From contig NZ_SRHX01000001.1 in the NCBI RefSeq assembly GCF_004565475.1, forward strand, positions 489,480 to 553,479: 64,000 nucleotides of DNA. The letters are read 5' to 3'. Below the pieces are notes generated by a model. It made no database searches, had not been told where the DNA came from, and saw only the letters and a program-made list of their open reading frames with translations. The stretch is from Lonepinella koalarum. Its GTDB lineage: Bacteria; Pseudomonadota; Gammaproteobacteria; Enterobacterales; Pasteurellaceae. Of this stretch, positions 50,041-60,469 are shown piece after piece. The position numbers and the translations under genes are program-made. How positions within the stretch are numbered: position 1 is the first letter of the stretch; each line of letters begins with the position of its first letter.

Positions 50041-50302
50041 GTGCCGTAAAACACTGCCCTTTAGGGCGGTGTTTTACGGCACAAATAAAAATAGAAAATT
50101 ACTCAAAATTTGAGTACAATCAATTCGTGTTAACAGAGATATGCTTAGGCTTTCTCAATGACGACATATTCAGGGTAGGACATACCCGTAGAGCTTGTGA
50201 AGTGAATATCGTTAGATGTCAGCAACAAGAACCCACCGAGAGTAGCCCCCGAAAGGGGGAGCTAGTAGGAATCCCCGTCCTTTAGGGTGGGGAGGATGTC
50301 AA
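50041..50302 (+). mobile_element. IS200/IS605-type remnant (PATE-like) with omega-RNA-like 3' end
   Basis: A perfect 42-nt hairpin (GTGCCGTAAAACAC/GTGTTTTACGGCAC with GCCC/GGGC inside) opens the unit. The 3' end has AGCCCCC-gaaa-GGGGGAGCT, then CCCCGTCC-ttta-GGGTGGGG and AGGATGTCAA, the form of IS605 right ends. The reading frame across 50170-50285 ends like a TnpB C-terminus (CQQQEPTESS). No tnpA or full tnpB remains, and IS607 copies in the window have unrelated ends. It lies between the lipoprotein leader and the Pho box. Confidence 0.65.
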
Positions 50303-50394
50303 TGTTGTGATACGATTACGTTATTGCGTAATCAAAATATAAAACAAAATCCAATCATGCTTAATTGGGTTTGATCTATTACAATCTTTTCCCT

Positions 50395-50428
50395 TTGTCA
50401 TTAAATTGTCACATTTCTTCCTTATACT
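50395..50428 (+). promoter_or_regulatory. Pho box and -10 of the pst operon
   Basis: TTGTCATTAAATTGTCAC (50395-50412) matches the PhoB box (two CTGTCAT-type repeats) in about 15 of 18 positions. TATACT (50423-50428) follows at the right distance for a PhoB-replaced -35. pstS starts 46 nt later. PhoB is encoded in the same operon. Confidence 0.85.
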
Positions 50429-50473
50429 GCTCAGCGTGGTTAAACCATGTTGAAAATCTATAAGGAGAAACCT

Positions 50474-51532
50474 ATGTTAAAATCAACCCTAAAATCAACT
50501 ATAGTTAAGTCATCTATACTAGCATTCTCTCTCGGTTTGCTCGTTTCCACCGCACAGGCTTCCCAAACCATTACAGGGGCGGGGGCGTCTTTTCCTTATC
50601 CGATTTATGCCAAATGGGCGGCGTTATATGAAGCGGAAACAGGTAACAAGGTTAATTATCAATCTATTGGTTCAGGGGCGGGGCAGCAACAAATTATGGC
50701 GAAAACCATTGATTTTGGTGCCTCTGACGACCCTATGAAAGCGGAATTATTGCAGGAGCATCAATTATTGCAATTCCCTGCGATTATTGGCGGCACCGTG
50801 CCTGTGGTGAATATTCCTGAAATTGCAGGAGACACCCTGAAATTATCAGGCGAGGTGTTAGCGGCTATTTTCTTGGGGAAAATTCAGCAGTGGAATGACA
50901 AGGCGATTCAACAATTAAATCCAACCCTTTCCTTGCCAGCGAAAGCCATTATTGTGGTACATCGTGCCGACAGTTCAGGCACAACTTTTGGCTGGACCAA
51001 TTATTTATCCAAGGTTTCCACCGATTGGGCAACCCAAGTGGGGCAAGGGAAATCCGTGAAATGGCCAACGGGGCAAGGGGGCAAAGGCAATGAAGGCGTG
51101 GCGGCGTATGTGGCACAAATTAAATATAGCATTGGTTATGTGGAATATGCCTACGCCAAGCAAAATCAGCTTCCTTGGGTGGCGTTAGAAAATCAAGCGG
51201 GGCAATTTGTGCAACCCTCTAAAGCCAGTTTTATGTCCGCCGCCAGTCATGCTAAATGGGCGGAAAGTCCGGGAATGGGCGTGGTGTTGACCAATGAACC
51301 AGGCGTTGATTCTTGGCCGATTACCGCGGCGAGTTTTATTTTAATCCACAAAAATGCGGAAAAACCCGAAGCGACACAATCGGTGTTGCAGTTTTTTGAT
51401 TGGGCGTTTCATAAGGGAAAAACGTCTGCGGAAGAACTAGATTATGTGCCGTTGCCTGATGCGGTGGTGCAAGAGATTCAAACTCAATGGCGTGCGGAAG
51501 TGAAAGACAATCAAGGGCGTAATCTTTGGTAA
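50474..51532 (+). CDS. pstS: phosphate-binding protein PstS
   Basis: 352 residues from MLKSTLKSTIVKSS, AAGGAG upstream; signal peptide ending AQA. Phosphate-site elements include GAGASFPYPIYAKWA, then DFGASDDPM and VVHRADSSGTTFGWTNYLS. It delivers phosphate to PstCA in the periplasm. First gene of the operon, behind a Pho box. Confidence 0.97.
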   Translation: MLKSTLKSTIVKSSILAFSLGLLVSTAQASQTITGAGASFPYPIYAKWAALYEAETGNKVNYQSIGSGAGQQQIMAKTIDFGASDDPMKAELLQEHQLLQFPAIIGGTVPVVNIPEIAGDTLKLSGEVLAAIFLGKIQQWNDKAIQQLNPTLSLPAKAIIVVHRADSSGTTFGWTNYLSKVSTDWATQVGQGKSVKWPTGQGGKGNEGVAAYVAQIKYSIGYVEYAYAKQNQLPWVALENQAGQFVQPSKASFMSAASHAKWAESPGMGVVLTNEPGVDSWPITAASFILIHKNAEKPEATQSVLQFFDWAFHKGKTSAEELDYVPLPDAVVQEIQTQWRAEVKDNQGRNLW

Positions 51533-51601
51533 TGATATTGTTGAACATGAGCAATAGGTGGGATTTTTCCACCTTGTTCCAACTCAAATAAGCGAGAGAC
51601 T

Positions 51602-52555
51602 ATGCAAAATAGCAAAAAAATCACCTTGACGAAACCTTGGCAAGAATATGGGTTTCATGGCGTCACGCTGTTTTTCGCCATGTTGGCGGCGTTGCTGTTA
51701 ATTGCCATTTTATTTTCCTTGTTTATAGGCAGTTGGCAATCGCTCCGTCATTTTGGCATGGCGTTTTTATGGACGGCGGAATGGGATCCCGTGCAAGAAC
51801 AGTATGCGGCGTTAATTCCTATGGTTGGCACGCTTTTGTCTTCCCTGATTGCCTTGTTGATCGCCATTCCTGTTTCCTTAGGCATTGCCATTTTCTTAAC
51901 GGAACTCGCTCCCCCGTGGTTAAAACACCCCATTGGCTTGGCAGTGGAAATGTTGGCAGCTATTCCGTCTATTATTTATGGCATGTGGGGGTTGTTTGTG
52001 TTTGTGCCGTTATTTCAACAACATATTCAACCCTATTTAATCGAAATTTTAGGGCAAACGCCGTTAATTGGGGTGTTGTTTAGTGGCGTTCCCTTAGGCA
52101 TGGGCTTATTTACCGCAGGCTTGGTGCTGGCGATTATGAGTATTCCCTTTATCGCTTCGGTGATGCGAGATGTGTTTGCGGTGGTGCCGCCGATTTTAAA
52201 AGAATCCGCTTACGCTTTGGGGGCGACCACTTGGGAAGTGGTGTGGAAAATTATGTTGCCCTACACCAAAACGGGCGTAGTAGGTGGCATTATGTTAGGT
52301 TTAGGGCGTGCCTTAGGGGAAACCATGGCAGTGACCTTTGTGATTGGCAACAGTTTCCGCTTGCCTGATTCGATTTTTTCGTCCACTACTTCTATTGCTT
52401 CCGCCATTGCCAATGAATTTAATGAAGCGGGGGGATTGCAAAAATCCGCCTTAATGGAAATTGGCTTAACCTTGTTTTTGATTACCACCTTGGTGTTAAT
52501 TTGCTCAAGGTTAATGATCAATCGCATGCTGAAAAAAGAAGGGAAGAAAAGATGA
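51602..52555 (+). CDS. pstC: phosphate ABC transporter permease PstC
   Basis: 317 residues, six membrane segments. The IPSIIYGMWGLFVFVPLFQ and the EAA-type loop (ALGATTWEVVWKIMLPYTKTGVVGGIMLGLGRALGETMAV) are standard. It forms the channel with PstA. Its stop overlaps the pstA start as ATGA. Confidence 0.96.
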   Translation: MQNSKKITLTKPWQEYGFHGVTLFFAMLAALLLIAILFSLFIGSWQSLRHFGMAFLWTAEWDPVQEQYAALIPMVGTLLSSLIALLIAIPVSLGIAIFLTELAPPWLKHPIGLAVEMLAAIPSIIYGMWGLFVFVPLFQQHIQPYLIEILGQTPLIGVLFSGVPLGMGLFTAGLVLAIMSIPFIASVMRDVFAVVPPILKESAYALGATTWEVVWKIMLPYTKTGVVGGIMLGLGRALGETMAVTFVIGNSFRLPDSIFSSTTSIASAIANEFNEAGGLQKSALMEIGLTLFLITTLVLICSRLMINRMLKKEGKKR

Positions 52556-53397
52556 ATAATCTGCAACAATCACGTTTTTATTGGCGAAAATCCCTTAACG
52601 CATTGATGTTAAGTTTATCCACCATTGCCGTGGTGTTTGGGGTGTTTTGGTTAGGCTGGATTCTTGCCACCTTAATTTATCATGGCATTCCTGCTTTATC
52701 TCTTGATTTATTTACAGCCAACACGCCCGCACCTGCACAAAAAGGCGGTTTAGCCAATGCCATTTTAGGCTCAGGCTTAATCTTATTTTTCGCCGTGATT
52801 ATTGGCGTGCCAGTGGGTTTGTTGGCTGGTACTTACTTAGCGGAATATGGACAAGGCGGCAAGTTTGCCGCAGGTTTGCGGTTTTTAAATGACATTTTAC
52901 TGTCCGCCCCGTCCATTATTATTGGCTTATTTATTTATGCCATTTATGTCGCCAATGTAAACCATTATTCAGGCTGGGCAGGGGCATTTGCTTTGGCAGT
53001 GATCCTAATTCCCATTGTGATTCGCACCACAGACAACATGCTTAGTTTAGTGCCGAATCATTTGCGAGAAGCCGCCATTGCCTTGGGTTGTCCACGTTGG
53101 TATGTGATTGTGATGATCTGCTATCGTTGTGCCAAATCAGGCATACTCACGGGCATATTGCTTGCCATTGCTCGCATTGCAGGGGAAACCGCCCCCTTAT
53201 TATTCACCGCGTTGTCCAATCAATTTACCAGTTGGAATATGAATGAACCCATGGCAAATCTGCCCGTGGTGATTTATCAATATGCCGCCAGCCCCTTTCA
53301 AGATTGGAAGCAATTAGCTTGGGCTGGAGCAACCTTAATTGCTGTTTTTGTGTTGAGCATTAATATTCTAGTTCGGCTATATTGCAGAAAAAAATAA
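52552..53397 (+). CDS. pstA: phosphate ABC transporter permease PstA
   Basis: 281 residues from the ATG overlapping the pstC stop. The frame is open further up but within pstC. Membrane segments and ALGCPRWYVIVMICYRCAKSGILTG, then IARIAGETAPLLFTA, identify PstA. It pairs with PstC. Confidence 0.96.
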   Translation: MNNLQQSRFYWRKSLNALMLSLSTIAVVFGVFWLGWILATLIYHGIPALSLDLFTANTPAPAQKGGLANAILGSGLILFFAVIIGVPVGLLAGTYLAEYGQGGKFAAGLRFLNDILLSAPSIIIGLFIYAIYVANVNHYSGWAGAFALAVILIPIVIRTTDNMLSLVPNHLREAAIALGCPRWYVIVMICYRCAKSGILTGILLAIARIAGETAPLLFTALSNQFTSWNMNEPMANLPVVIYQYAASPFQDWKQLAWAGATLIAVFVLSINILVRLYCRKK

Positions 53398-53434
53398 ATG
53401 TCGGAAAAAATAAAACGTAAATAAAGGAAACATT

Positions 53435-54202
53435 ATGATTAACTTAGAACAAACCAAAATTGAAGTAAAAAATTTAAATTTTTATTATGGCGATTTTCAT
53501 GCCTTAAAAAATATCAATTTACGCATTGCTCGCCATAAAGTGACCGCCTTTATTGGGCCTTCTGGCTGTGGGAAATCCACCTTGTTACGCAGTTTAAATA
53601 AAATGTTTGCCTTATATAAACAACAACATGCCACGGGTGAAATTAATTTAGACGGCGAAAATTTACTCACCAGCCAGCGAGATATTGCCTTAATTCGAGC
53701 AAAAGTCGGCATGATTTTTCAAAAACCTACCCCTTTCCCCATGTCCATTTATGATAATATTGCTTTTGGCATTCGCCTATTTGAAAAATTGCCCAAGGCC
53801 GAGATGAATGAACGGGTGGAATGGGCGTTAAGCAAGGCGGCATTATGGCATGAAGTGAAAGATAAATTAAGCCAAAGTGGCGAAAGTTTATCAGGCGGTC
53901 AACAACAACGTTTATGTATCGCCCGTGGCATTGCTTTAAAACCTGAAGTGTTATTATTAGATGAGCCATGCTCTGCGTTAGATCCTATTTCTACCATGAA
54001 AGTGGAAGCCTTAATTGATGAGCTGAAACAGGATTATACCGTGGCAATGGTCACCCATAATATGCAGCAAGCCGCTCGTTGCTCTGATTATACCGCCTAT
54101 ATGTATTTAGGCGAATTAGTGGAATTTGGCGACACCCAGCGTATTTTTAATCAACCCCAATGCCAACGCACGGCAGATTATATTCAAGGGCGTGTAGGCT
54201 AA
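53435..54202 (+). CDS. pstB: phosphate ABC transporter ATPase PstB
   Basis: 255 residues. Walker [16 protein letters not shown], signature [14 protein letters not shown], Walker [14 protein letters not shown] and the H-loop [11 protein letters not shown] are complete. It powers phosphate import. AAAGGAAA ribosome site. phoB follows without phoU, which usually lies next to pstB in enterics. Confidence 0.97.
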   Translation: MINLEQTKIEVKNLNFYYGDFHALKNINLRIARHKVTAFIGPSGCGKSTLLRSLNKMFALYKQQHATGEINLDGENLLTSQRDIALIRAKVGMIFQKPTPFPMSIYDNIAFGIRLFEKLPKAEMNERVEWALSKAALWHEVKDKLSQSGESLSGGQQQRLCIARGIALKPEVLLLDEPCSALDPISTMKVEALIDELKQDYTVAMVTHNMQQAARCSDYTAYMYLGELVEFGDTQRIFNQPQCQRTADYIQGRVG

Positions 54203-54221
54203 TAAACAAATAGGGTAAATT

Positions 54222-54920
54222 ATGGCAGAAAAAACAGCAAAAATTCTGGTGGTGGAAGATGAACGAGCGATTCGTGAAATGCTCGTGTTGTTTTTAAAAC
54301 AGCAACAATTTGACGTGATTGAAGCCCCTGATTACCCAACCGCGGTGAAAAAAATGGCAGAAAAACCGCAGTTGATTTTAGTAGATTGGATGTTGCCAGG
54401 GCGTTCGGGGATCCAATTTATTCAATATTTAAAAAAACACCCTGACATGCAGTCTATCCCCGTGATTATGCTCACCGCTCGCAGCGGCGAACAAGATTGT
54501 GTGCTAGGCTTAAGCGAAGGGGCAGACGATTACATCACCAAACCCTTTTCCCCAAAAGTATTATTAGCCCGCATAGAAGCCTTATTAAGACGTATTTATC
54601 AAAAAAATCATCGCATTATTGACATTGACGGCTTGCGATTAGATCAAGATGCTAAAAGAGTGACCTATCAACAGCAAGAAATCACTTTAAGCCACACGGA
54701 ATTTAAATTATTGGATTTCTTCATGCACAATAAAGAAAAAGTCTATAGCCGTGAACAATTATTAGATTTTATTTGGGGTAATAATATTTATTTAGAAGAA
54801 CGCAGCGTGGATGTGTATATCAAACGCTTACGCCATTGCCTTGCCCCTTATCAATTGGATAAATATATTCAAACGGTGCGGGGTATGGGGTATCGTTTTT
54901 CTAGCCAGATTAATGACTAA
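54222..54920 (+). CDS. phoB: phosphate regulon response regulator PhoB
   Basis: 232 residues. The receiver domain has the acidic pair in VVEDERA and the phosphoacceptor Asp in [10 protein letters not shown] (about residue 55), with the conserved Lys in TKPFSP. A winged-helix OmpR-type domain ends in [13 protein letters not shown] and TVRGMGYRF. It activates Pho boxes such as the one before pstS. Part of the pst transcript. Confidence 0.96.
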   Translation: MAEKTAKILVVEDERAIREMLVLFLKQQQFDVIEAPDYPTAVKKMAEKPQLILVDWMLPGRSGIQFIQYLKKHPDMQSIPVIMLTARSGEQDCVLGLSEGADDYITKPFSPKVLLARIEALLRRIYQKNHRIIDIDGLRLDQDAKRVTYQQQEITLSHTEFKLLDFFMHNKEKVYSREQLLDFIWGNNIYLEERSVDVYIKRLRHCLAPYQLDKYIQTVRGMGYRFSSQIND

Positions 54921-54929
54921 GGTGAAAAT

Positions 54930-56261
54930 ATGACCAAAATAAAAACATCAATTAAAAGCCTGTTATTTGAATTAATCCTTGCAGCATCCATTGCCTATTT
55001 ATTTAGCCTTTTTGCACAGGATTTTTGGACTTGGCTAGCAATCATATTGGTGCTGTTATTAATTTGGCATCATTATATGGAATGGCGTTTATTAAAAACA
55101 TTACAACCCAAAAATGAAACCATAAAACCCTTAACCCAATTTGAAACCTTATCGCCGACACTCACCTATTATAATAATCAAGCACGGCGAGAAAAAATGA
55201 AAAGTTTACGTTTATTATCCCGCTTAAATCGTAATGTGCAATTTTTATCAGAAGCCATTATGGTGTGTGGCGAAAAGGGCGACATATTATGGTCTAATCA
55301 ACATGCTCAACAATTATTTGATTTTTATTGGCATAAAAAAGTGGAAAAGAACATTTTTACCATTATTTTTTACCCTGAATTTAAAACCTATTTTCAAAAA
55401 CAACATTATAAACGCCCTTTAGTGATACTCACCAATAATCAGCGTTATATTGAAATCACGGTGAATCTCTACTCCGCAAAAACCTATTTAATTTTAGCCC
55501 GAGATGTCACGCAATTTATTAGCTTATTAAGCATTCGCCAAACCTTTTTAACCAATTTAAATCATGAATTAAGAACACCACTTACCGTGTTACAAGGTTA
55601 TATTGAATTATTAGAATTTGAAAACGCTAACGAATTGCAACAAAAAGCCTTGCACGCCATAAAAGAACAAACACAACGCATGACCAAATTACTCCAACAA
55701 TTATCCTTGTTAGTGAAAATAGAAACTGCCGATAATAAACAACATCACCCCGTGAATATGTCAGCGATTATATTATCTCTACAAAAAAACACCGCACTTT
55801 TAAAAACAGAACAACAACGCATTGAGTTTAATATTGAACCTGACTTATATGTATTAGGCGAAGAAACCCAATTACAAAGTGCCGTGGCGAATTTAATTTA
55901 TAATGCCATTAAACATTCAGGCGAACACAGCCATATTCAAATTAGCTGGAAAATGAATCAAGCCACTAATCAAACAACAAATAAAACCACCGCAAACACC
56001 CCACACGCCATCTTCTCCGTCACCGACAACGGCATAGGCATCGCCCCCCAACACCTCCCCCACCTAACCGAACGCTTCTATCGAGTAGGCCCCGCCCGCT
56101 CCCACACCACCGGCGGCAGCGGCTTGGGACTTGCCATCGTCAAACACGCCCTACAACAACACAACACCCGATTAAACATCGAAAGCCAAGAAAACAAAGG
56201 CAGCTGTTTTTGGTTTGTTTTGGGGGTGGTTGAACAAAACAAAACCCAATCACCTGCGTGA
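54930..56261 (+). CDS. phoR: phosphate regulon sensor kinase PhoR
   Basis: 443 residues. Two N-terminal membrane segments, a PAS-like middle, HisKA with LNHELRTPLTVLQGY (His about 213) and an HATPase domain (NAIKHSG, TDNGIGIAP, GGSGLGLAIVKHAL). The stretch about 55983-56190, coding the ATP lid, uses mostly C-ending codons and is around 65% GC over 56041-56160, against an AT-rich gene. A Thr/Asn/Gln-rich linker (QATNQTTNKTTANT) sits at the junction. The 3' end overlaps the terminator stem. Confidence 0.95.
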   Translation: MTKIKTSIKSLLFELILAASIAYLFSLFAQDFWTWLAIILVLLLIWHHYMEWRLLKTLQPKNETIKPLTQFETLSPTLTYYNNQARREKMKSLRLLSRLNRNVQFLSEAIMVCGEKGDILWSNQHAQQLFDFYWHKKVEKNIFTIIFYPEFKTYFQKQHYKRPLVILTNNQRYIEITVNLYSAKTYLILARDVTQFISLLSIRQTFLTNLNHELRTPLTVLQGYIELLEFENANELQQKALHAIKEQTQRMTKLLQQLSLLVKIETADNKQHHPVNMSAIILSLQKNTALLKTEQQRIEFNIEPDLYVLGEETQLQSAVANLIYNAIKHSGEHSHIQISWKMNQATNQTTNKTTANTPHAIFSVTDNGIGIAPQHLPHLTERFYRVGPARSHTTGGSGLGLAIVKHALQQHNTRLNIESQENKGSCFWFVLGVVEQNKTQSPA

Positions 56262-56275
56262 TTGGGTTTCTTTCA
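56242..56275. terminator. phoR/gapA bidirectional terminator
   Basis: AAACCCAATCAC and GTGATTGGGTTT form a perfect 12-bp stem with loop CTGC. It overlaps the last codons of phoR and lies between convergent phoR and gapA. Confidence 0.85.
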
Positions 56276-56301
56276 AATGCTAATAAAATTAGCCTTTGTT
56301 C

Positions 56302-57384
<1,083 letters not shown>

Positions 57385-57461
57385 CTACCTGTCGATCATG
57401 GATTATAGCATGATTTTTATGAATAACGAAATAACAGTTATAAAAGAGAGGATAAACTTTT

Positions 57462-57477
57462 TGTGATCTAAGTCAAA
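57462..57477. promoter_or_regulatory. CRP site between gapA and gmk
   Basis: TGTGA-TCTAAG-TCAAA is one mismatch from the ideal half-sites, flanked by AAACTTTT and TTTTCT. It lies 140 nt upstream of gapA and about 100 nt upstream of gmk. gapA is the likelier target. Confidence 0.6.
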
Positions 57478-57577
57478 TTTTCTAGTTATTGTATTGAATT
57501 GCATTCATAAATTATAATGCTTTTTAGTTTGTTTCCATGCATAATAAAAAATGGGGTCAGTTTATCGGGGGGGAATT

Positions 57578-58204
57578 ATGTCACAAGGAAATTTGTATAT
57601 TTTGTCAGCACCTAGTGGAGCGGGAAAATCATCATTAATTTCAGCGTTGTTAGCACAAGATCAGCAGAAAAAAATGATGCTGTCTATTTCTCACACCACA
57701 CGCCAACCACGACTGGGTGAAACCGATGGCATACATTATTATTTTGTGTCGGTATCAGAGTTTGAAAGTCTAATTGAACAAGGAATATTTTTAGAATATG
57801 CCAAGGTTTTTGGAGGCAACTATTATGGTACGTCTTTGCCGGCAATTGAAAAAAATCTTAGCCAAGGGATTGATGTGTTTTTAGATATTGATTGGCAAGG
57901 GGCGAGACAAATTCGGCAAAAGGTGCAGTCAGTAAAAAGTATTTTTATTTTACCCCCATCCTTGCAAGAACTGGAACGCCGTTTAATTGGACGTGGACAA
58001 GATAGTGAAGAGGTGATTGTGCAACGGATGTCAAAGGCTATGGATGAAATATCCCACTATGATGAATATGATTATGTGATTGTGAATGATAATTTTGAGC
58101 AAGCTTTGACGGATTTAAAAAGTATTTTGCGAGCGGAAAAACTCAGATTAGGCTATCAAAAACAGGAAAATCAAGGCTTAATTCATGAATTACTAGCAAA
58201 ATAG
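57578..58204 (+). CDS. gmk: guanylate kinase
   Basis: 208 residues from [19 protein letters not shown] (P-loop APSGAGKS). [20 protein letters not shown] is the GMP-binding region. An alternative start nine codons up is rejected because a run of seven G residues there includes the ribosome site. It converts GMP to GDP. It leads the gmk-rpoZ-spoT-recG-murI strip. Confidence 0.96.
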   Translation: MSQGNLYILSAPSGAGKSSLISALLAQDQQKKMMLSISHTTRQPRLGETDGIHYYFVSVSEFESLIEQGIFLEYAKVFGGNYYGTSLPAIEKNLSQGIDVFLDIDWQGARQIRQKVQSVKSIFILPPSLQELERRLIGRGQDSEEVIVQRMSKAMDEISHYDEYDYVIVNDNFEQALTDLKSILRAEKLRLGYQKQENQGLIHELLAK

Positions 58205-58268
58205 TGTGCAGTTTAGTATTATGTTTGCCCTTTTATTGAAAAAATGTTAATTATTATTGGAGTAGAAT

Positions 58269-58535
58269 ATGGCTCGTGTTACTGTACAAGATGCAGTTGA
58301 AAAAATTGGTAATCGTTTTGATTTGATCTTAACAGCATCTCGTCGTGCAAGACAATTGCAGTTAAATCAGTCTGAACCTTTGGTGCCGGAAGAAAATGAT
58401 AAACCTACCGTGATTGCTTTAAGAGAAATTGAAAAAGGCTTGATTAATAATGAGATTATGAATGCTCAAGAACGTCAAGACGCGTTTTCTTATGGCGAAA
58501 AAGAAAATCAAGCGACAGCATTTGTAATGGAATAA
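58269..58535 (+). CDS. rpoZ: RNA polymerase omega subunit
   Basis: 88 residues starting [21 protein letters not shown], the conserved omega N-terminus, with [16 protein letters not shown] ribosome site. It stabilises the beta' subunit and takes part in ppGpp binding. spoT follows. Confidence 0.96.
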   Translation: MARVTVQDAVEKIGNRFDLILTASRRARQLQLNQSEPLVPEENDKPTVIALREIEKGLINNEIMNAQERQDAFSYGEKENQATAFVME

Positions 58536-58591
58536 ATGTGCTCATTTGCCATGTTATGAGGCTCGCTGTTTGAAATTTGAGATAAGTAAAT

Positions 58592-60469
58592 ATGCTTTAT
58601 TTTGAACCGTTAGAAAAAATTATTCAGGAATATTTACCTACTGAACAAATTGAGTTAATTAAACGTGCCTTTCTTATGGCAAAAGATGGTCACCAAGGAC
58701 AATTTCGTTCTAGCGGTGAGCCTTATATTACCCATCCTGTGGCGGTAGCTTGCATTATTGCAGAAATGCATTTAGATCACGAAGCTGTGATGGCAGCGTT
58801 ATTGCATGATGTGATCGAAGATACACCTTATACGGAAGAACAGCTTACAGCCGCTTTTGGTAAAAGTGTGGCGGAAATTGTGGATGGCGTATCAAAATTA
58901 GATAAGCTCAAATTTCGTACTCGTCAGGAAGCTCAAGCGGAAAGTTTCCGTAAAATGATTTTAGCCATGACGAAAGATATTCGAGTGGTGTTAATTAAAC
59001 TTGCTGACCGAACCCATAATATGCGAACGTTAGGGTCATTACGTCCCGATAAACGTCGTCGTATTGCGAAAGAAACGCTAGAAATTTATAGTCCGTTGGC
59101 TCACCGTTTAGGCATTGAACATGTTAAAAACGAGTTGGAAGATCTCTGTTTTCAAGCTATGCACCCGCAACGTTATGCAGTGTTACAAAAAGTCATTCAA
59201 CTAGCGCGCAGCCGTCATCAAGAATTAATTCAACCGATTTTAGACGAGTTACAAACTCGCTTGCAAAAAGTACCCATTGCTGCTCGTGTGTTTGGTAGGG
59301 AAAAGCCGTTGTTTTATATTTATCAAAATATGAAACAACGAGAGCAAGAATTTCGTTCTATTTTAGATATTTATGATTTCCGTATTGTGGTCAATACAGT
59401 AGATGAATGTTATCGGACGCTTGGTATTGTGCATAGTTTATATAAACCAAGAGCCGGACAATTTAAAGACTATATTGCTGTGCCGAAAGCCAATGGTTAT
59501 CAAGCCCTGCATACTTCTACTATTGGACCGAAAGGTGTGTTAGTGGAAATCCAAATCCGTACCGAAGAAATGGATAGTATGGCGGAAATGGGGATTACCG
59601 CTCATTGGGTGTATAAAGCAGATGGCAAAAATGATACCACGACCGCTCAAATTAAAGCGCAACGCTGGTTACAAAGTTTAATTGATTTACAGCAAAGTGC
59701 GGGTAATTCTTTTGAATTTATTGAAAGCGTGAAATCCGATTTATTTTCCCATGAAATTTATGTGTTTACGCCGAAAGGACGGATTATTGAGCTACCGCAA
59801 GGGGCGACCGCCATTGACTTTGCCTATGCGGTGCATACGGATATTGGCAATAAATGTGTGGGGGCAAAAGTTGATCGCATAGATTATCCGCTTTCTCAGC
59901 CGTTATCTTCGGGACAAACCGTGGATATTCTTACATCAAATAAGGCAAGTCCACAAAAAAATTGGTTGAATTCTGTGGTAACGGGAAGAGCGAGATCTAA
60001 GATTCGTCAAGAGTTAAAAAGTCTTGAAGATCAGACCGCAGTTTCGTTTCAATCTAGCAAAGTACGTATTTTAGCAAATTGTTGTCATCCGGTTTGGGGA
60101 GATCCGATTTGTGCTTATGAAGATGAACATAATAGATTGGTTATTCATCATAAAAGTTGTGCGACCTTAACTTGTCATCAAGGGCATTTTTCGGTGGTTG
60201 ATTGGGTTGATTATGTGACCAATCAGAATTTTGAAGTGGAATTACGGATTGAAATGCGAGAACAGCAAGCGCTCGGTTTAATCATCGCTGCATTAGCAGT
60301 GATGCAAAGTCAGTTGCATAGTGTTTGGACCGAAGAAGACGGTCAGAGTAGCTTTGCAATATTAGTACTAACCACGCAAAATACTAAACATTTAGCTAAA
60401 ATTATCCGTAAACTGCAACATGTTGCTGGTGTTGTTCGTGTTGAACGTAATATCAATGCGTTATCCTAA
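58592..60469 (+). CDS. spoT: SpoT, bifunctional (p)ppGpp hydrolase/synthetase, short form
   Basis: 625 residues, while the family normally has about 670-705. The HD hydrolase domain has YITHPVAVA and LLHDVIEDTPYTEEQL. The synthetase domain has GREKPLFYIYQNM, then YDFRIVV and VEIQIRTEEMDSMAE. TGS follows (VFTPKGRIIELPQGATAIDFAYAVH). The next segment passes from VVTGRARSKIRQELKSLEDQ directly to ILANCCHPVWGDPI, without the helical domain of about 75 residues that I expect between them. The C-terminal ACT domain is present. It controls the stringent response. Confidence 0.93.
   Translation: MLYFEPLEKIIQEYLPTEQIELIKRAFLMAKDGHQGQFRSSGEPYITHPVAVACIIAEMHLDHEAVMAALLHDVIEDTPYTEEQLTAAFGKSVAEIVDGVSKLDKLKFRTRQEAQAESFRKMILAMTKDIRVVLIKLADRTHNMRTLGSLRPDKRRRIAKETLEIYSPLAHRLGIEHVKNELEDLCFQAMHPQRYAVLQKVIQLARSRHQELIQPILDELQTRLQKVPIAARVFGREKPLFYIYQNMKQREQEFRSILDIYDFRIVVNTVDECYRTLGIVHSLYKPRAGQFKDYIAVPKANGYQALHTSTIGPKGVLVEIQIRTEEMDSMAEMGITAHWVYKADGKNDTTTAQIKAQRWLQSLIDLQQSAGNSFEFIESVKSDLFSHEIYVFTPKGRIIELPQGATAIDFAYAVHTDIGNKCVGAKVDRIDYPLSQPLSSGQTVDILTSNKASPQKNWLNSVVTGRARSKIRQELKSLEDQTAVSFQSSKVRILANCCHPVWGDPICAYEDEHNRLVIHHKSCATLTCHQGHFSVVDWVDYVTNQNFEVELRIEMREQQALGLIIAALAVMQSQLHSVWTEEDGQSSFAILVLTTQNTKHLAKIIRKLQHVAGVVRVERNINALS

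Noticed and set aside
49998..50285. A 95-codon frame as an independent gene
   Set aside because: Its start lies before the hairpin and only its end resembles TnpB; it is better explained as part of the IS605-type remnant.
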